DNA of 64,000 nt, from positions 558,001 through 622,000 of the forward strand of contig JAJAGP010000049.1 of the NCBI GenBank assembly GCA_025084515.1, written 5' to 3'. The translations under genes and the position numbers were made by a program. Source of the stretch: Ancistrus triradiatus (Eukaryota; Chordata; Actinopteri; Siluriformes; Loricariidae). The notes under the pieces were generated by a model. It was given only the letters and a program-made list of their open reading frames with translations, was not told the DNA's origin and ran no database searches. Shown here in pieces: positions 24,006 through 35,079 of the stretch (position 1 is its first letter; every line of letters begins with the position of its first letter).

Positions 24006-25573
24006 CAGTGGTACTTGAAAGTTTGTGAACCCTTTAGAATTTTCTATATTTCTGCATAAATATGAGCAAAAAAACACCATCAGATTTTCACACAAGTCCT
24101 AAAAGTAGATAAAGAGAACCCAGCTAAACAAATGAGACAAATATATTATACTTGGTCATTTATTTATTGAGGAAAATGATCCAATATGACACATTAGTGA
24201 GTGGCAAAAGTATGTGCACCCTTGCTGTCAGTATCTGGTGTGACCCCCCTGTACAGCAATAACTGCAGCTAAACGTTTCCTGTAGCTGTTGATCAGTCCT
24301 GCACACCGGCTTGGAGGAATTTTAGCCCATTCCTCTGTACAGAACAGCTTCAGCTCTGGGATGTTGGTGGGTTTCCTCACATTAGCTGCTCGCTTCAGGT
24401 CCTTCCACAACATTTTCGTTGGATTAAGGTCAGGACTTTGACTTGGCCATTCCAAAACATGAACTTTATTCTTCTGTAACCATTCTTTAGTAGAACGGCT
24501 TGTGTGCTTAGGGTCGGTGTCTTGCTGATGACCCATCCTTCTCTTGAGGATTCAGTTCATGGGACAGATGTCCTGACATTTTCCTTTAGAATTCTCTGAT
24601 ATAATTCAGAATTCATTTGTTCCATCAATGATGGTGAGTCGTTCCTGTCCAGATGCAGCAAAAAACAGGCCCAAAAACCATGATACTACCCCCCCACCAT
24701 GTTTCACAGATGGGATAAGGTTCTTATGGCTGGAATGCAGGGTTTTCCTTTCTCCTAACATAACGCTTTTCTTATAAACCAAAAGTTCTATTTTGGTCTC
24801 ATCCGTCACACAAAACATTCTTCCAATAGCCTTCTGGCTCGTCCACGTGATCTTTAGCAAACTGCAGACGAGCAGCAATGTTCTTTTTGGAGAGCAGTGG
24901 CTTTTCTCCTTGCAACCCTGACAAGCACACCCCATTGTTGTTTCAGTGTTCTTTTCTGATGGTGGACTCATGAACATTAACATAAGCCAATGTGAGAGAA
25001 GAGCCTTCAGCTTAGCCACTTACCCTGGGGTCCCTTTGTGACCTCACCAACTATTACACGCTTTGCTCTTGGAGTGATCTTTGTTGGTCGACCACTCCTG
25101 GGGAGGGTGACAATGGTCTTGAAATTCCTCCATTTGTACACAATCTGTCTGACTGTGGATTGGTGGAGTCCAAACTCTTTAGAGATGGTTTTGTAACCTT
25201 TTCTAGCCTGATGAGCATCAACAACTCTTTCTGAGGTCCTCAGAAATCTCCTTTGTTCATGCCATGATACACTTCCACAAACATGTGTTGTGAAGAGCAG
25301 ACTTTCATAGATCCCTGTTCTTTAAATAAAACAGGGTGCCCACTCACACCTGATTGTCATCCCATTGATTGAATTAACTGCTAATCCTAGAGGTTCACAT
25401 ATTTTTGCCACTTACTAATATGTAATATTGGATCATTTTCCTCAAGAAATAAATGACCAAGTATAATATTTTTGAAGTAGAACTTTTGTGAAAATCTGAT
25501 GATGTTTTAGGTCATATTTATGCAGAAATATAGAACATTCTAAAGGGTTCACAAACTTTCAAGCACCGCAGTG
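24006..25573 (-). mobile_element. Tc1/mariner element, family C
   Basis: The left end 'cagtggtacttgaaagtttg' and right end (reverse complement of 'cactgcggtgcttgaaag') form long inverted ends continuing 'tgaacccttta.aattttcta'. TA flanks are at 24004-24005 and 25574-25575. The length of 1568 bp is standard. The transposase is on the minus strand. Confidence 0.95.
24228..25265 (-). pseudogene. Tc1 transposase, family C, broken
   Basis: The ATG is at 25265 and the natural stop at 24228-24230, giving a normal gene span. The N-terminal helix-turn-helix pair is followed by 'TDETKIEL' with the first catalytic Asp (about 24800-24820). The C-terminal part has 'DTDPKHTSRSTKEWL' with the second Asp (normally DNDPKHT) and 'VLEWPSQSPDLNPTKMLW', where the usual Glu of 'NPIENLW' reads NPTKMLW, so the third catalytic residue is lost. 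Stops and frameshifts separate the N-terminal, middle and C-terminal parts. Confidence 0.92.
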
Positions 25574-25579
25574 TATATA

Positions 25580-25870
25580 CCAGTGGTTCTCAAAGTGGGG
25601 GGTGCACCTGCTGTTTAATGAGAAGCTGTGTTGGAGTGCTGGGCCTGAAAGTATTCTTTTATACAAAAGGGGGATTCTGCAGAAAAAGTTTCATAGCTCC
25701 AGAGATCAGTGGTTCGATCCAGATCTAGGATTTCTCCTGTGAGAAGTTTGCATGTTCTCCCCGTGTACTCTGTATTTTCACCAGGTACTGCTGTTCCCTC
25801 ACACATTCAAAAAGCTTGCGCTAACTTCATCGGTCACTCTAAATTGAACTCAAGTATCAATGTAACCTTG
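25580..25870. repeat. hAT-like MITE end and SINE body fragments
   Basis: The start 'cagtggttctcaaagtgggg' resembles the end of hAT-type miniature elements. Further on, 'ggttcgatcc' and 'agaagtttgcatgttctccc' followed by 'cgtgtactctgtattt' resemble a tRNA-derived SINE body. Both are too degraded for firm limits. Confidence 0.45.
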
Positions 25871-27672
25871 GTCCTGAGTTGAAAGGCCACTTATGCTGAT
25901 GCAACGTTAATTAAAGAAATAAATCCAAACCGGATCCGTGAAAGGAGATCGAAACACTGTGTGCTTGTCTCACTAAAAGCGGGAGAGTTTTATTTTTGGT
26001 GATGTCTTCGGAGAGGTGTTAGCATTCTCTGTTCAGTCCAGCCAACCAGCCTGGAATTCTCACAGCTTTCTTACTCGTGATTTGTTGCAATTTCCATGTG
26101 ACTCTTGCTTGCAACATGCCTTAAGAAATTAGTGGCTTGATGACTGAGTTTTTATTCTTCTTTGAGTTCCTGTGTCTAAACTTCACAAACGATCTGCAAT
26201 ATATTGGTAGCAGCAGATGTGTGACATTTGAAGTGTGCAATGCTGTGTTCATACTTCAAGGAAAATTTTCATGTTAAAGCTGTAATGTGATGTAATATTT
26301 CATCTACAAAGCGCTATGTCTTTCAAGTTTTTTTCTTTGTTCTGAACTACTTTCAAATAATGAATGAAGAAAGCAAAACTCTTGCCATTTAATAGACGTG
26401 GAATAGCAAAGAAGGGTAATCAAAACGGATATGGGTTCATATGCAGTCAGGGTCTCTTGAGTCTTGTGAAACTCAATAGCTTACTCATTGTTTCAGAAGA
26501 AAAGTCTCCGGTGTGTCTGTCTGCATTGTAGTGGCAGGAAATATCACTTCTGACAGAGGTTACGTCTACAGGATAGTTTGAACCTGGCTGCTCTGTGAAG
26601 TCTCAATATTGAGCTGAGCTGTTTGAGCTTCAAAGGAAGAGCAGATATGTCAAAAAAAAAGTATTCGTTTGTGTTTTGGTCAAATTTGCCCATGTTCCTC
26701 AATTATAAATGTGCCTTCTCTCATCGGATTGTTTAATGACTTTGTTCTGACCATGTATTAAAACATACAAATGTTGGTGAAGTTCAGATTAGCCCTCACC
26801 AGCCAACGAACATGGAGGGACATGACTAGAAAAGAATGTAGAATTCTGCCTATCTGTGAATTATTGTTTCTTACCTGAGTACACACTGTCTGTGCTGGAT
26901 TTGGGTCAGTTGGTACAGACCTTTTATTTATTATTCATTTATTTATCTGTTGTTTTGCATTTGCAAGCCGCAAAAGTGCTTGGGCTTTGCAACTAACTTT
27001 ATTTCTCAAAATATAAGTCTTTTCTTTTTGTTACTCTTAACCAGGTTGAATTTATAATGCTTAAAAAGCAGATGGTTTGCTGCTGCTTCTTTCCTTTTCT
27101 GTTATTATTAATTTCTGTGACACAGCACTGTTGCATTATCGTCTGCATGGGAGCCAAGATTCGAAAATATTGTTGGTCTGAACTGCCAGTGCTTTGACTC
27201 TAAGAATCCATGTTTAATGTTGATCACAAACTTTGAAAGCTGACTTCTTCTATCTGACGTTGTATCTAGATCATAATCCTAAGAAGTCCAGAAATAAAGA
27301 GACTCTTTTTTTTTTACCTCCTGCTGATTCTGGTTCATTTTTGTTACGAATAATAGTGAATTCTTGACGTATCGCGTCTCGACGCATGACGGCTTAAGCC
27401 GAATCCTTTTGAAAACTGTCACTGAGGGAAGAGCCTGCTCCATATTTCCTTTGTGGATACATTAAAGTCTAATGTGGAGAGCTACAGGAAGTCGGTGGAG
27501 GAGAGCAGCGGTAGGACTGAGTTTCAGTAACAAGGACTCGAGATAATAGTAGAACAATCATTTTAATGGCCTCCTTTGAGAGAAAGGGCCAAAGCAGCAA
27601 GACCAGGACCTCCAAAAAATATTGTGGATTTTTGGAAGGAATTATCTGGGAGTTTTTAAATAGAATAAGATG
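25871..27672. other. Intergenic DNA, no gene recognised
   Basis: No open frame with a known domain and no clear transposon ends. Some patches have balanced composition. Confidence 0.5.
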
Positions 27673-27674
27673 TA

Positions 27675-28735
27675 CAGTGGGGCAAAAAAGTATTTAGTCA
27701 GCCACTGATTGTGCAAGTTCTCCTACTTAGAAAGATGAGAGAGGTCTGTAATTTGCATCATAGGTACACTTCACATATGAGAGACAAAACGAGAAAACAA
27801 ATCCAGGAAATCACATTGTAGGATTTTTAAAGAATTTAATTGTAAATCATGGTGGAAAATAATTATTTGGTCACCACAACAAGCAAATTTCTGGCTCTCA
27901 CAGAACCTGTAACTTCTTCTTTAAGAAGCTCTCTGCCCTCCACTCGTTACCTGTATTAATGGCACCTGTTTTTACCTGCGTTATCTGTATCAGAACACCT
28001 GCCACCAGCCTCAAACCGTCAGACTTCCAACTCACCATGGCCCAGACCAAGAGCTGTCGAAGGACACCAGGAAGAAAATTGTAGACCTGCACCAGGCTGG
28101 GAAGAGTGAATCTACAATAGGCAAGCAGGTTGGTGGGACTAAATCACCTGTGGGAGCAATTGTAAGAAAATGGAAGACATACAAGACCATTGATAATCTC
28201 CCTCGATCAGGGGCCCCACGCAAGATCTCATCCTGTGGGGTCAAAATGATCATGAGAACGGTGAGCAAAAATCCCAGAACTACACGGAGGGACCTGATGA
28301 ATGACCTGCAGAGAGCTGGGACCAAAGTAACAAAGGCTACCATCAGTAACACACTACACCGAGAGGGACTCAGATCTTGCAGTGCCAGGCGTGCCCCCCT
28401 GCTTAAGCCAGTACATGTCCAGGCCGGTCTGAAGTTTGCCAGAGAGCATATGGATGTTCCAGAAGAGGATTGGGAGAATATCATGTGGTCAGATGAAACC
28501 GAAATAGAACTTTTTTGGTAAAAACTCAACTCACCGTGTTTTAGAGGAAGAAGAATGCTGAGTTGCATCCCAAGAACACCATACCTACTGTGAAGCAGAG
28601 GGGACAGGACGACTGATCCGTGTTAAGGGAAGAATGAACGGGGCCATGTATCGTGAGATTTTACGCCAAAATCTCCTTCCATCAGTGAGAGCATTGAAGA
28701 TGGAACGTGGCTGGGTCTTCCAGCATGACATAATT
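27675..28735 (+). mobile_element. Tc1 element, family A, right end lost
   Basis: The left end 'cagtggggcaaaaaagtatt' follows a TA at 27673-27674. The body matches the family A copy at 41459. The match stops after 'gtcttccagcatgaca' (about 28735), inside the transposase gene, where family B sequence begins. Confidence 0.9.
28037..28735 (+). pseudogene. Tc1 transposase, family A, truncated
   Basis: The ATG at 28037 is followed by a one-base loss near 28050 relative to the copy at 41835. The open stretch from 28150 carries 'GAIVRKWKTYKTIDNLPRSG', the second helix-turn-helix region, and 'MWSDETEIELFW' with the first catalytic Asp (about 28486-28510). An extra T then breaks the frame, and an internal deletion removes the glycine-rich 'HGGG' segment. 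The gene ends before the second and third catalytic residues. Confidence 0.92.
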
Positions 28736-28836
28736 TTGAGAACTGAGATTGAGAAATAATTATATATGGCCATTCTACCATCGCTTAAACAACAAATCTA
28801 ATCGTGGACTAAGACTTTTGCACAGTGCTGTACATA
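28736..28836. mobile_element. Tc1 family B end fragment
   Basis: The sequence from 'gaaataattatatatggcca' to 'gacttttgcacagtgctg' matches the right side of the family B element at 44673-45108. A TA follows at about 28832-28833. It is joined directly to truncated family A sequence. Confidence 0.8.
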
Positions 28837-28839
28837 TTG

Positions 28840-29375
28840 GCGCCACAGGAACTCCACAGAGTCACATACAGAAGTAGGAAATCTTTCATTTTTTCATTAC
28901 TGATAAATCCACTGGCGCCTTTACAGCCTTGACGGAATGTATTGATCGCTCAGCTATTTTTAGCCACAAGGCTAGGTTGTAATCCTGAGTAATGATCAAC
29001 AAGACTGTACCAGGATAATCTTAAAATGCACAGTGTGTGTGTTCAGTGTTACTCTGAGGATCTGGATTTTACATGGTTTAATAAGATTTGTGTTTTTCAC
29101 ACAAGCGATACATAAATTGATTCATTCGTCTTCGGTAATCACTTTATGCTGGGTCACGGTGAGTTTGGAGCCAGGCCCAGAAACACTGCGTGCTGTCATG
29201 TTATAGCAGGGCTGCATTTAGTCCTGTGTGCCTGTTTTCAGGGACCCCCCATTACACACATACTGTGTATGTGTCTGTTGTGAGGTCAAGTGTGCTGCTC
29301 CTGTGCAGTAGCCTTAGGGTTAGCGTTGGATTTCCCAATGTCATACACTCGTCCTGCTGTGCACTCCCTTCTACT
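28840..29375. other. Intergenic DNA, no gene recognised
   Basis: No exon or repeat family recognised. The open frames at 29190-29505 lack codon bias and overlap a LINE scrap. Confidence 0.5.
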
Positions 29376-29512
29376 AATTAATCATGTCCATCAGACTAGC
29401 TACAAGACGGCACTTATAACAGATAAAATGTTCTCCAATGATGGAGGAAGAATAATGAAGCATACCACATTCTGCACAAGGAAACAAATGGTGCAGGAGC
29501 CATAAAAAACAT
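29376..29512 (-). mobile_element. L2-type LINE 5' (ORF1 start) fragment
   Basis: The segment 'agactagctacaagacggca' through 'cacattctgcacaaggaaac' aligns with 19674-19785, the start of ORF1 of the LINE, in the same (minus) orientation. Shared words include 'ctagctaca', 'ggaggaagaat' and 'cattctgcaca'. The usual retained part of a LINE is the 3' end, so an isolated 5' piece is odd. Confidence 0.65.
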
Positions 29513-30188
29513 AAATGAATGAGAAGATAGGTTGGTACTTAGCTTAGGATGTTGTATGCCCCAGGTGCATCATCAGACCCCCTTTACTGGGGCATGTGCC
29601 CCAGTAAAATGCTGCTGTGCCCCACTAAATTGTGGGAGTAAAATCCAATTTTATCCTGGATTGCTGAGCATAACTACAGAATACGCCATGCCGATTCACT
29701 ACAGGCACTACATTTCCCATAATGGCCCAGCATCTTTCCAAAAGGTTGAACGCTTTCTGTCGGAGCCAGTTTCTTTCATTTTTTTCATAAAATAATATTT
29801 AAAAGTCAGCCAGCCATGCTCATGGCTATATATTTATTAATTACAGTTCATTAATAATAAATATTTAGTCTAGAAACAGTCTTCTGTTCTTCTGTGTTGC
29901 AATACAACAGCTTTCTCAAAAGACAAAACAAAGATCTATCTGTTTATCTTTGTGACTTGATGTCCATTCGATGCATGGCATTGCAAAGAACCTGAAGATT
30001 TCACATGTTTAAATTTCCACAGTCTCTAGAAACAGGGTCTTTTCAAAGGTTAGGAAGATGCTACGCCCTGAGGGTTGCATGTCATTTCAAACTGGACTTT
30101 CATGAAATCAGATTTAATTTGACAGGATCTGAATTATGTAAATCACACTTAAATCTTGTTAGCCCAATTACTTATGGTCTTTATGCAC
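29513..30188. other. Intergenic DNA, no gene recognised
   Basis: It contains a short near-palindrome, 'actggggcatgtgccccagt', at about 29587-29606. Otherwise there is no coding signal. Confidence 0.5.
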
Positions 30189-30589
30189 TACAAACCATAA
30201 ATCAGAGGTGGATAGTAACGAATTATATATAGTGTAACTGTAATTGAGTAGTTTTTCTCATGTACCTTCACTTTTTATGGAAGGGGCTCTCTCCAGTGGC
30301 TCTCCCACGACCTTAAAAAGGATTAAGCGGATAAGAAAGTGAATGAATGAATGAATTGAAGTTGGAGAGGTCAGTCATGTTTGCTGGTTTACACTGAGAG
30401 GTAGACCAATAATCAAGCAAGAGAAGGGTAAGACCCAAAAAAACTGATCAAATGATTCACTAACATTTTGAATTCCCCTAAAATTAATTCATAGTATAGA
30501 TACTTTAGTAAACATTTCATTGCCATGTTTTTGAAATGCTACAATACCATGGTGAGAATGGGCCTGCAGAGAAGGATGGCAGTGAGATG

Positions 30590-30748
30590 ATGGACACACT
30601 GGCCAGAGTACTGGACTATTGACCAGAAGGTTGAGGGTTCAAGTCCAGGCTCTGCCAAAGCTGTCCCTGTTAGGCTTATGAACAAGCCCTTACCTCACAA
30701 CTGTATCTACTGTAAGTCACTCTGAATAACTGATGCAAATGTAAGGAT
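30590..30748 (+). repeat. tRNA-derived SINE inside the hAT-like element
   Basis: The A-box side 'ctggccagagtactggacta' and a B-box-like 'gggttcaagtcca' (about 30646-30658) are followed by 'ggctctgccaaagctgtccc' and 'gtaagtcactctgaataa'. This is the same organisation as the SINEs at 61513 and 63690, but more divergent. Confidence 0.7.
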
Positions 30749-32069
30749 CCCTGTTTCTTTGTGTTATGGTCAATTCTACCACCCATATTCCTGGACTGCA
30801 TTTGTTTAGCCTCTGAACTCCATAGGCATGTTATGATATAACATTATGTAAATTGATCTGGGATTCACAGGGACGTGAAAGGGTCTCAGCATCCAGCTGT
30901 TCTGTATGACAAATACAGCAGGTTTGGAGGTCATATCTGCGCTTGGTTCTAAGCAGAGTTCATTTCACCATCTTTATGTAGCTCACTACAGCAGGAACTA
31001 AGGAAAACAAAAACATTATTTCTGCAGTTTCTGTAATATTACGTCACTAAAGTGTCTCCAAACTTGCTAAATGAAACTTATTGCAGTGAAACCTAGAACT
31101 GCTTCAGAAATCTCATTTAGACCATCCTTTCAAAATGAGTTATGCGTTATTCAGCTGAAACATTCCAGGATAGAGCCAGATCTTGGATCTGCATGTATAA
31201 TATGGTTTATGCCAGAACACCACAGTACACTGCAACCACGTCGAAGACACATTTTGCATGAGGAAATTGCATGAGGAAAATAGGAAAATTTTAATTTCAT
31301 GGGTCATTTGTGCAGTGCAGAAAAGGGAGGATGGAAAGCAAACAGGCTGTCTGAAGTTTACTTTGACAGAAGCCTTTATCTGAATATCAGAATCTGTGGC
31401 CTGAGGCTTAAGCATTCAAGCTTTCTGCTTGCCTCCAGGGCAAATGAACTACTGGATTGATGGATGTCAGCACGACAACATTTACTAATCGCCCAAAACT
31501 TCCCTCTGGTACATAAAACTAATGCTTAATGCCATAAAGGTATTCGTTCGTTCATGGCAGGAACTCTGAAACTTTGAAGGAAGGCGTCAAAGCGAACACA
31601 GACAGACAGACTAACAGAACGAGCTCTTTAAATCTGTTTGGTAGAACTGGTATCGAAGTTTTCAGAACTGGGACCGGACCTGGATGGATGGAAGCCTCCT
31701 GGACACACAAAACCAGAGGAGGCAGAACAGTAAAAGTTCTACTAATCTGATAAAAATACTCACGTTTAAGACTGAAGTATGGCTTATATTTTACGCAAGC
31801 AGAAGTATAAAAGTACAAATGTACATAAAGTAAAAGTATTAACTTACAAAGCTTTTCTAACTCAGTTTTTGAAACAGTAGAAAAAGTACAGATCCGTCAC
31901 ACTGCGGCATAATTACATGAATCATCTCCAAAAATCATATCATCTTTGGCTAAGCACAGTGAAAACAAAATAAAAAAACTTTTTCCGACATGAGGAACCA
32001 AAACACAAAATACTTTTACACACAAAAGCAATTTTCTAATAAATAAATGCTAATCAAATTTTCTATTTT

Positions 32070-32285
32070 CTAAGCCCAGTACCAAATTGACCAAGCCTAC
32101 TGTGACAGTGGCAAGGAAAAAACTCCCTAAACGTTATAAGGAAGAAACCTTGGGAGGACCAAGACTCATAGTTGTCCAGTGTTTACTAGCAATTTAATTT
32201 TTCTTTACTCAAGTCAAAGTCAGATTTATTTCTATAAATCACTTACATAGGAGCATTGTCTCAAAGCAGCCCTAATAAACCGGCA
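32070..32285 (-). mobile_element. L2-type LINE 3' UTR fragments
   Basis: 'aaattgaccaagcctactgt', 'aaaaaactccctaaacgtta' and 'gaaaccttgggaggaccaag' match 15175-15260. The block 'ggagcattgtctcaaagcag' after 'caaagtcagatttatttcta' matches the LINE tail at 15085-15140, but the two parts are in permuted order. Confidence 0.65.
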
Positions 32286-32480
32286 AATGAGAGCTGGTTT
32301 ACAATCCTTGATAGACTCTATCTTGCCACAAATTGTTAGGTGTCAGGTTGGCATTTTAAGTACTTAGTAAAGAGTACCGATTGTTGTGTAGTAACTAAAA
32401 GTAAAAATATTAAGTTAAAGAAATAATCAAGTAAAGTAGAGACATAAAAAATACTTGGAGTACTTGTACTTCCTTACTTA
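32200..32480 (+). repeat. Local direct repeat, copy 1
   Basis: It shares with 33170-33750 the words 'tagccctaataaac.ggcaaat.agagctgg', 'atagactc.atcttgcca' and 'ttaagttaa', and a common end near 'aatcaagtaaagtagagaca'. It forms the right-hand side of the hAT-like remnant. Confidence 0.7.
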
Positions 32481-32694
32481 CCACCTCTATACAAACCAAG
32501 TGTCAATGAACATTTAATACAGCAGACATGTCTCGTCAGAGTCACAATGGCTGCCATACATCCTGTCTGTGGCGAGAACATGAGCTCTACTTTCCGATGT
32601 AAAATCGCTGACCTAGACAAACCTGGACTCTACACATTTGCTGTGCAATATGTGCAGGTAACCTGGGAGCTTAGCTCAGATCCCAAGGATATGG

Positions 32695-33120
32695 TGAGAA
32701 CAGAAGGATGATCTGGCAGACTGTTTCTTCTGTTTGAACAATCTATCTGGCTGGTCTACTAAAAATAAGAAATCAGCTGAATACCCCAATCTGCCTTGAG
32801 CCATGAGACGAGTGCCACATGATGACAGATTGCCAGTGCCGACAATCCACAATGCATGAGCCAGCTTTGGAGATGAGCATTGATCCCGATGTTGAACCCC
32901 TTATGCCTGTTTTTTCTCATCCAATAACACAGCCAGAAATAACTGACCTGGTCAGAGCCTTAGATTTGTCAAAAGTTGAAGCAGAGCTACTTGGTTTAAG
33001 GTTCATTAATGCAATTCAATTCAGTAGAAGTACAGAATTTGAATGTTTCTCCAAGTACCTATTTCAGACAGTAAATCTGAATTTATTTATGTCCAGCTTG
33101 TCATCGTCTATTCTAATCTC
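32695..33120 (+). pseudogene. Broken TE-associated gene of unknown function (CxFC / AELLG family)
   Basis: One frame reads 'KDDLADCFFCLNNLSGW' and, after a TGA, 'AMRRVPHDDRLPVPTIHNA'. A second frame (from 32819) continues 'EPLMPVFSHPITQPEITDLV' and 'LSKVEAELLG'. I recall this order (a 'DC.FC' segment, a 'YP..PSA.RPVPH...LPVP' segment, then 'L.DLVRDL.LPK..AELLGSRL') from multi-copy predicted proteins in arthropod and fish genomes that look transposon-borne. That match is from memory. At least three stops and a frameshift are present, and the C-terminal half is missing. Its function is unknown. Confidence 0.55.
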
Positions 33121-33169
33121 AGATTTTGTTTCAGGAAGCAAAAGTTTTAAGGGAAAAAAGTTCTCCAGT

Positions 33170-33750
33170 GTTTACTAGCAAAGTAACTTTTCTTTTAGTC
33201 AAGTCAAAGTCAGATTCATTTCTTTAAATTATTTTTACAGAGGAGCATTGTCTGAAAGCAGTTTTGCAATTTTCTATTATCTAAGCTAAATCCCGAATTG
33301 GCCAAGCCTAGGGTGACAGTGGCAAGAAAAAACTCCCTAAATGTTATAAGGAAGAAACCTTGGGAGGAATCCAACCTCCTCTTGGATGATATATTTAAGA
33401 ATTAATCAAATGTATATATCTAATTAATAAGTTTATAGTATTAGTTTAAATCAACAGAAGCTAAATACATATTAAAAGAGAGAACACACTGTATTTATAA
33501 ATATAATAATATGCAGATAATAGTAATATGTATGTAAATAATTAGCTGTAGCCCTAATAAACGGGCAAATCAGAGCTGGTTACAATCTTTAATAGACTCC
33601 ATCTTGCCATATATTGTTAGGTGTTAGGTTCTCATTGTAAGTACTTAGTAAAAAGTACAGATTGTTGTTTTGAAATGTGGTAAGCAAAAGTAAAAAGTAT
33701 TAAGTTAATAATCAAGTAAAGTAGAGACACCTGAAAAATACTTAAAACAC
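33170..33750 (+). repeat. Local direct repeat, copy 2, with LINE tail inside
   Basis: It begins 'ctagcaaagtaacttttctt', parallel to 'ctagcaatttaatttttctt' at 32187. Here the L2 tail block (33200-33375) is longer, and an AT-rich stretch (33390-33545) sits between the two shared parts. It ends at 'aatcaagtaaagtagagaca' without the hAT terminal repeat. Confidence 0.7.
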
Positions 33751-34920
33751 AGTTGAATGTTAGGTTGGCACTTTGAGTACTTAAGTACTGACTGTGGCAC
33801 AGAAATTAGATGTATGTAATTGTGTGATGGTGTGTGTATCTGTGGTAATTCTGTCTTGTCTGCATGCATGTGGGAAGAGGGAGATGTTTTAATTAGAAGG
33901 GCAAACAAAAATGTGGGGGCACACAGACAGACACATTCATGCACACAAGGAAAGAATGAACCAAATACCATTGCCAGTATCTCACGTTATAGCACAAACC
34001 TCGGGTGTATTATAGTGATCATACCACGCTGTTTATTGCTAGATTTTAAAATGAAGAGGACAGAAAAAATGATTTGTTTATCAACATTCAGCGAAAAAAG
34101 AAATTCCATTCTATCAGCCCCCTGCTGCTAAAACACCATCAGATTATGGCATTCATTTATAATTTCCTAATAACTGTTCATTATACAGACAGTATGCACA
34201 AATAAAGTTCAGCACATAAAATGGGTCTGATTTATAAAGCAGGCTGTTACTATTCCTACAAGAGTGAGATACCAGTGTTAATGGAAGTCTAGGATCCTCT
34301 TATACTTGATTAGTGATTATAAATTTGGTAGATGAAGCTATTATGTTAATATTGTCAGTCAGAAATGTTACGGGAGAGTTATACAGCATCAGCAGCTTAA
34401 GAGCTGGACTTAAGAGATAAATGAATGAATCCGATCAGCCGTGGATGGTGTTTAATGAAAGACACACAATTTATACCAACGTCTTTGTGGGTCTTGTGAA
34501 GAAAATAAGGAACAACGGAGGTGTTAGAACCAATGAAGCTGACTATATTAAGAGTCCAGGACGTCTGATTACTATACTGACTTCTTTTCTCAGCCTTTCC
34601 AGCTCATCCAAGTCCTTGTCCTGCTGGTCATTAATAGGTTCATCTTCCAAATTTAAATCGAACAAATATTTTCAAAGCCAATAGATAGTATAAACTCAAT
34701 TTATTCAGTAGTCTTTTACTCCAGTAATTCGATAGTTGCTGCTTTGTTACGGCTGGTGTCGCTTTGGTCAGAGTGCCAATATCGTGCAATACTGGCACTT
34801 CTAGAGCATCTCTCAGCCAATCAAACTGCAGGGTCAGAACTAACAGTGGTATAATTGTACATAACAAATGAATGTTGGTCACGTCACCCATGGGGCTCAC
34901 ATTGAATTGCTGTAATGTGG
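33751..34920. other. Intergenic DNA, no gene recognised
   Basis: Open frames near 33820-34131 and 34421-34684 show no domain, and opposing frames overlap them. No mobile element ends seen. Confidence 0.5.
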
Positions 34921-34924
34921 ATAA

Positions 34925-35075
34925 AACTGGTGGACTAGCGGTTAAGGTACTGGACTATGGACCAAAAGGTGCCACTGTTGGGTCCTTGAGCAAGGCCCTT
35001 AACCCATAATTGCTTGGATTGTAAGTTGCTCTAGATAAGGACGGCTGCTAAATGCTGTAAATGTAAATATAAAAC
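34925..35075 (+). repeat. tRNA-derived SINE with internal deletion
   Basis: It begins 'ggtggactagcggttaaggt' (A-box region), then 'actggactatggaccaaaag', and jumps to 'tgccactgttgggtccttga'. The B-box segment is deleted compared with the SINE at 61513. The tail is 'gctaaatgctgtaaatgtaa'. Confidence 0.88.
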
Positions 35076-35079
35076 CAGG

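Larger units (their letters stand above)
30197..32489. mobile_element. hAT-like element remnant with 8-bp target duplication
   Basis: The left end 'cagaggtggatagtaacga' starts at 30203, and the right end reverse-complements to 'tagaggtggtaagtaagga'. 'CAGAGGTGG' ends are typical of Tol2-like hAT elements. The 8-mer TACAAACC is present at 30189-30196 and again at 32490-32497, as expected for a hAT target duplication. Six extra bases separate the left 8-mer from the CAG end. No transposase frame is visible, and later insertions (a SINE and LINE tail pieces) fill the inside. Confidence 0.7.

Noticed and set aside
28032..28568. Long minus-strand open frame of 178 codons
   Set aside because: It lies antisense to the Tc1 family A transposase, and its peptide has no domain. 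The same shadow frame recurs at 41816-42283.
29587..29606. Short palindrome actggggca-tg-tgccccagt
   Set aside because: Only 9-bp arms and no associated structure; may be chance.
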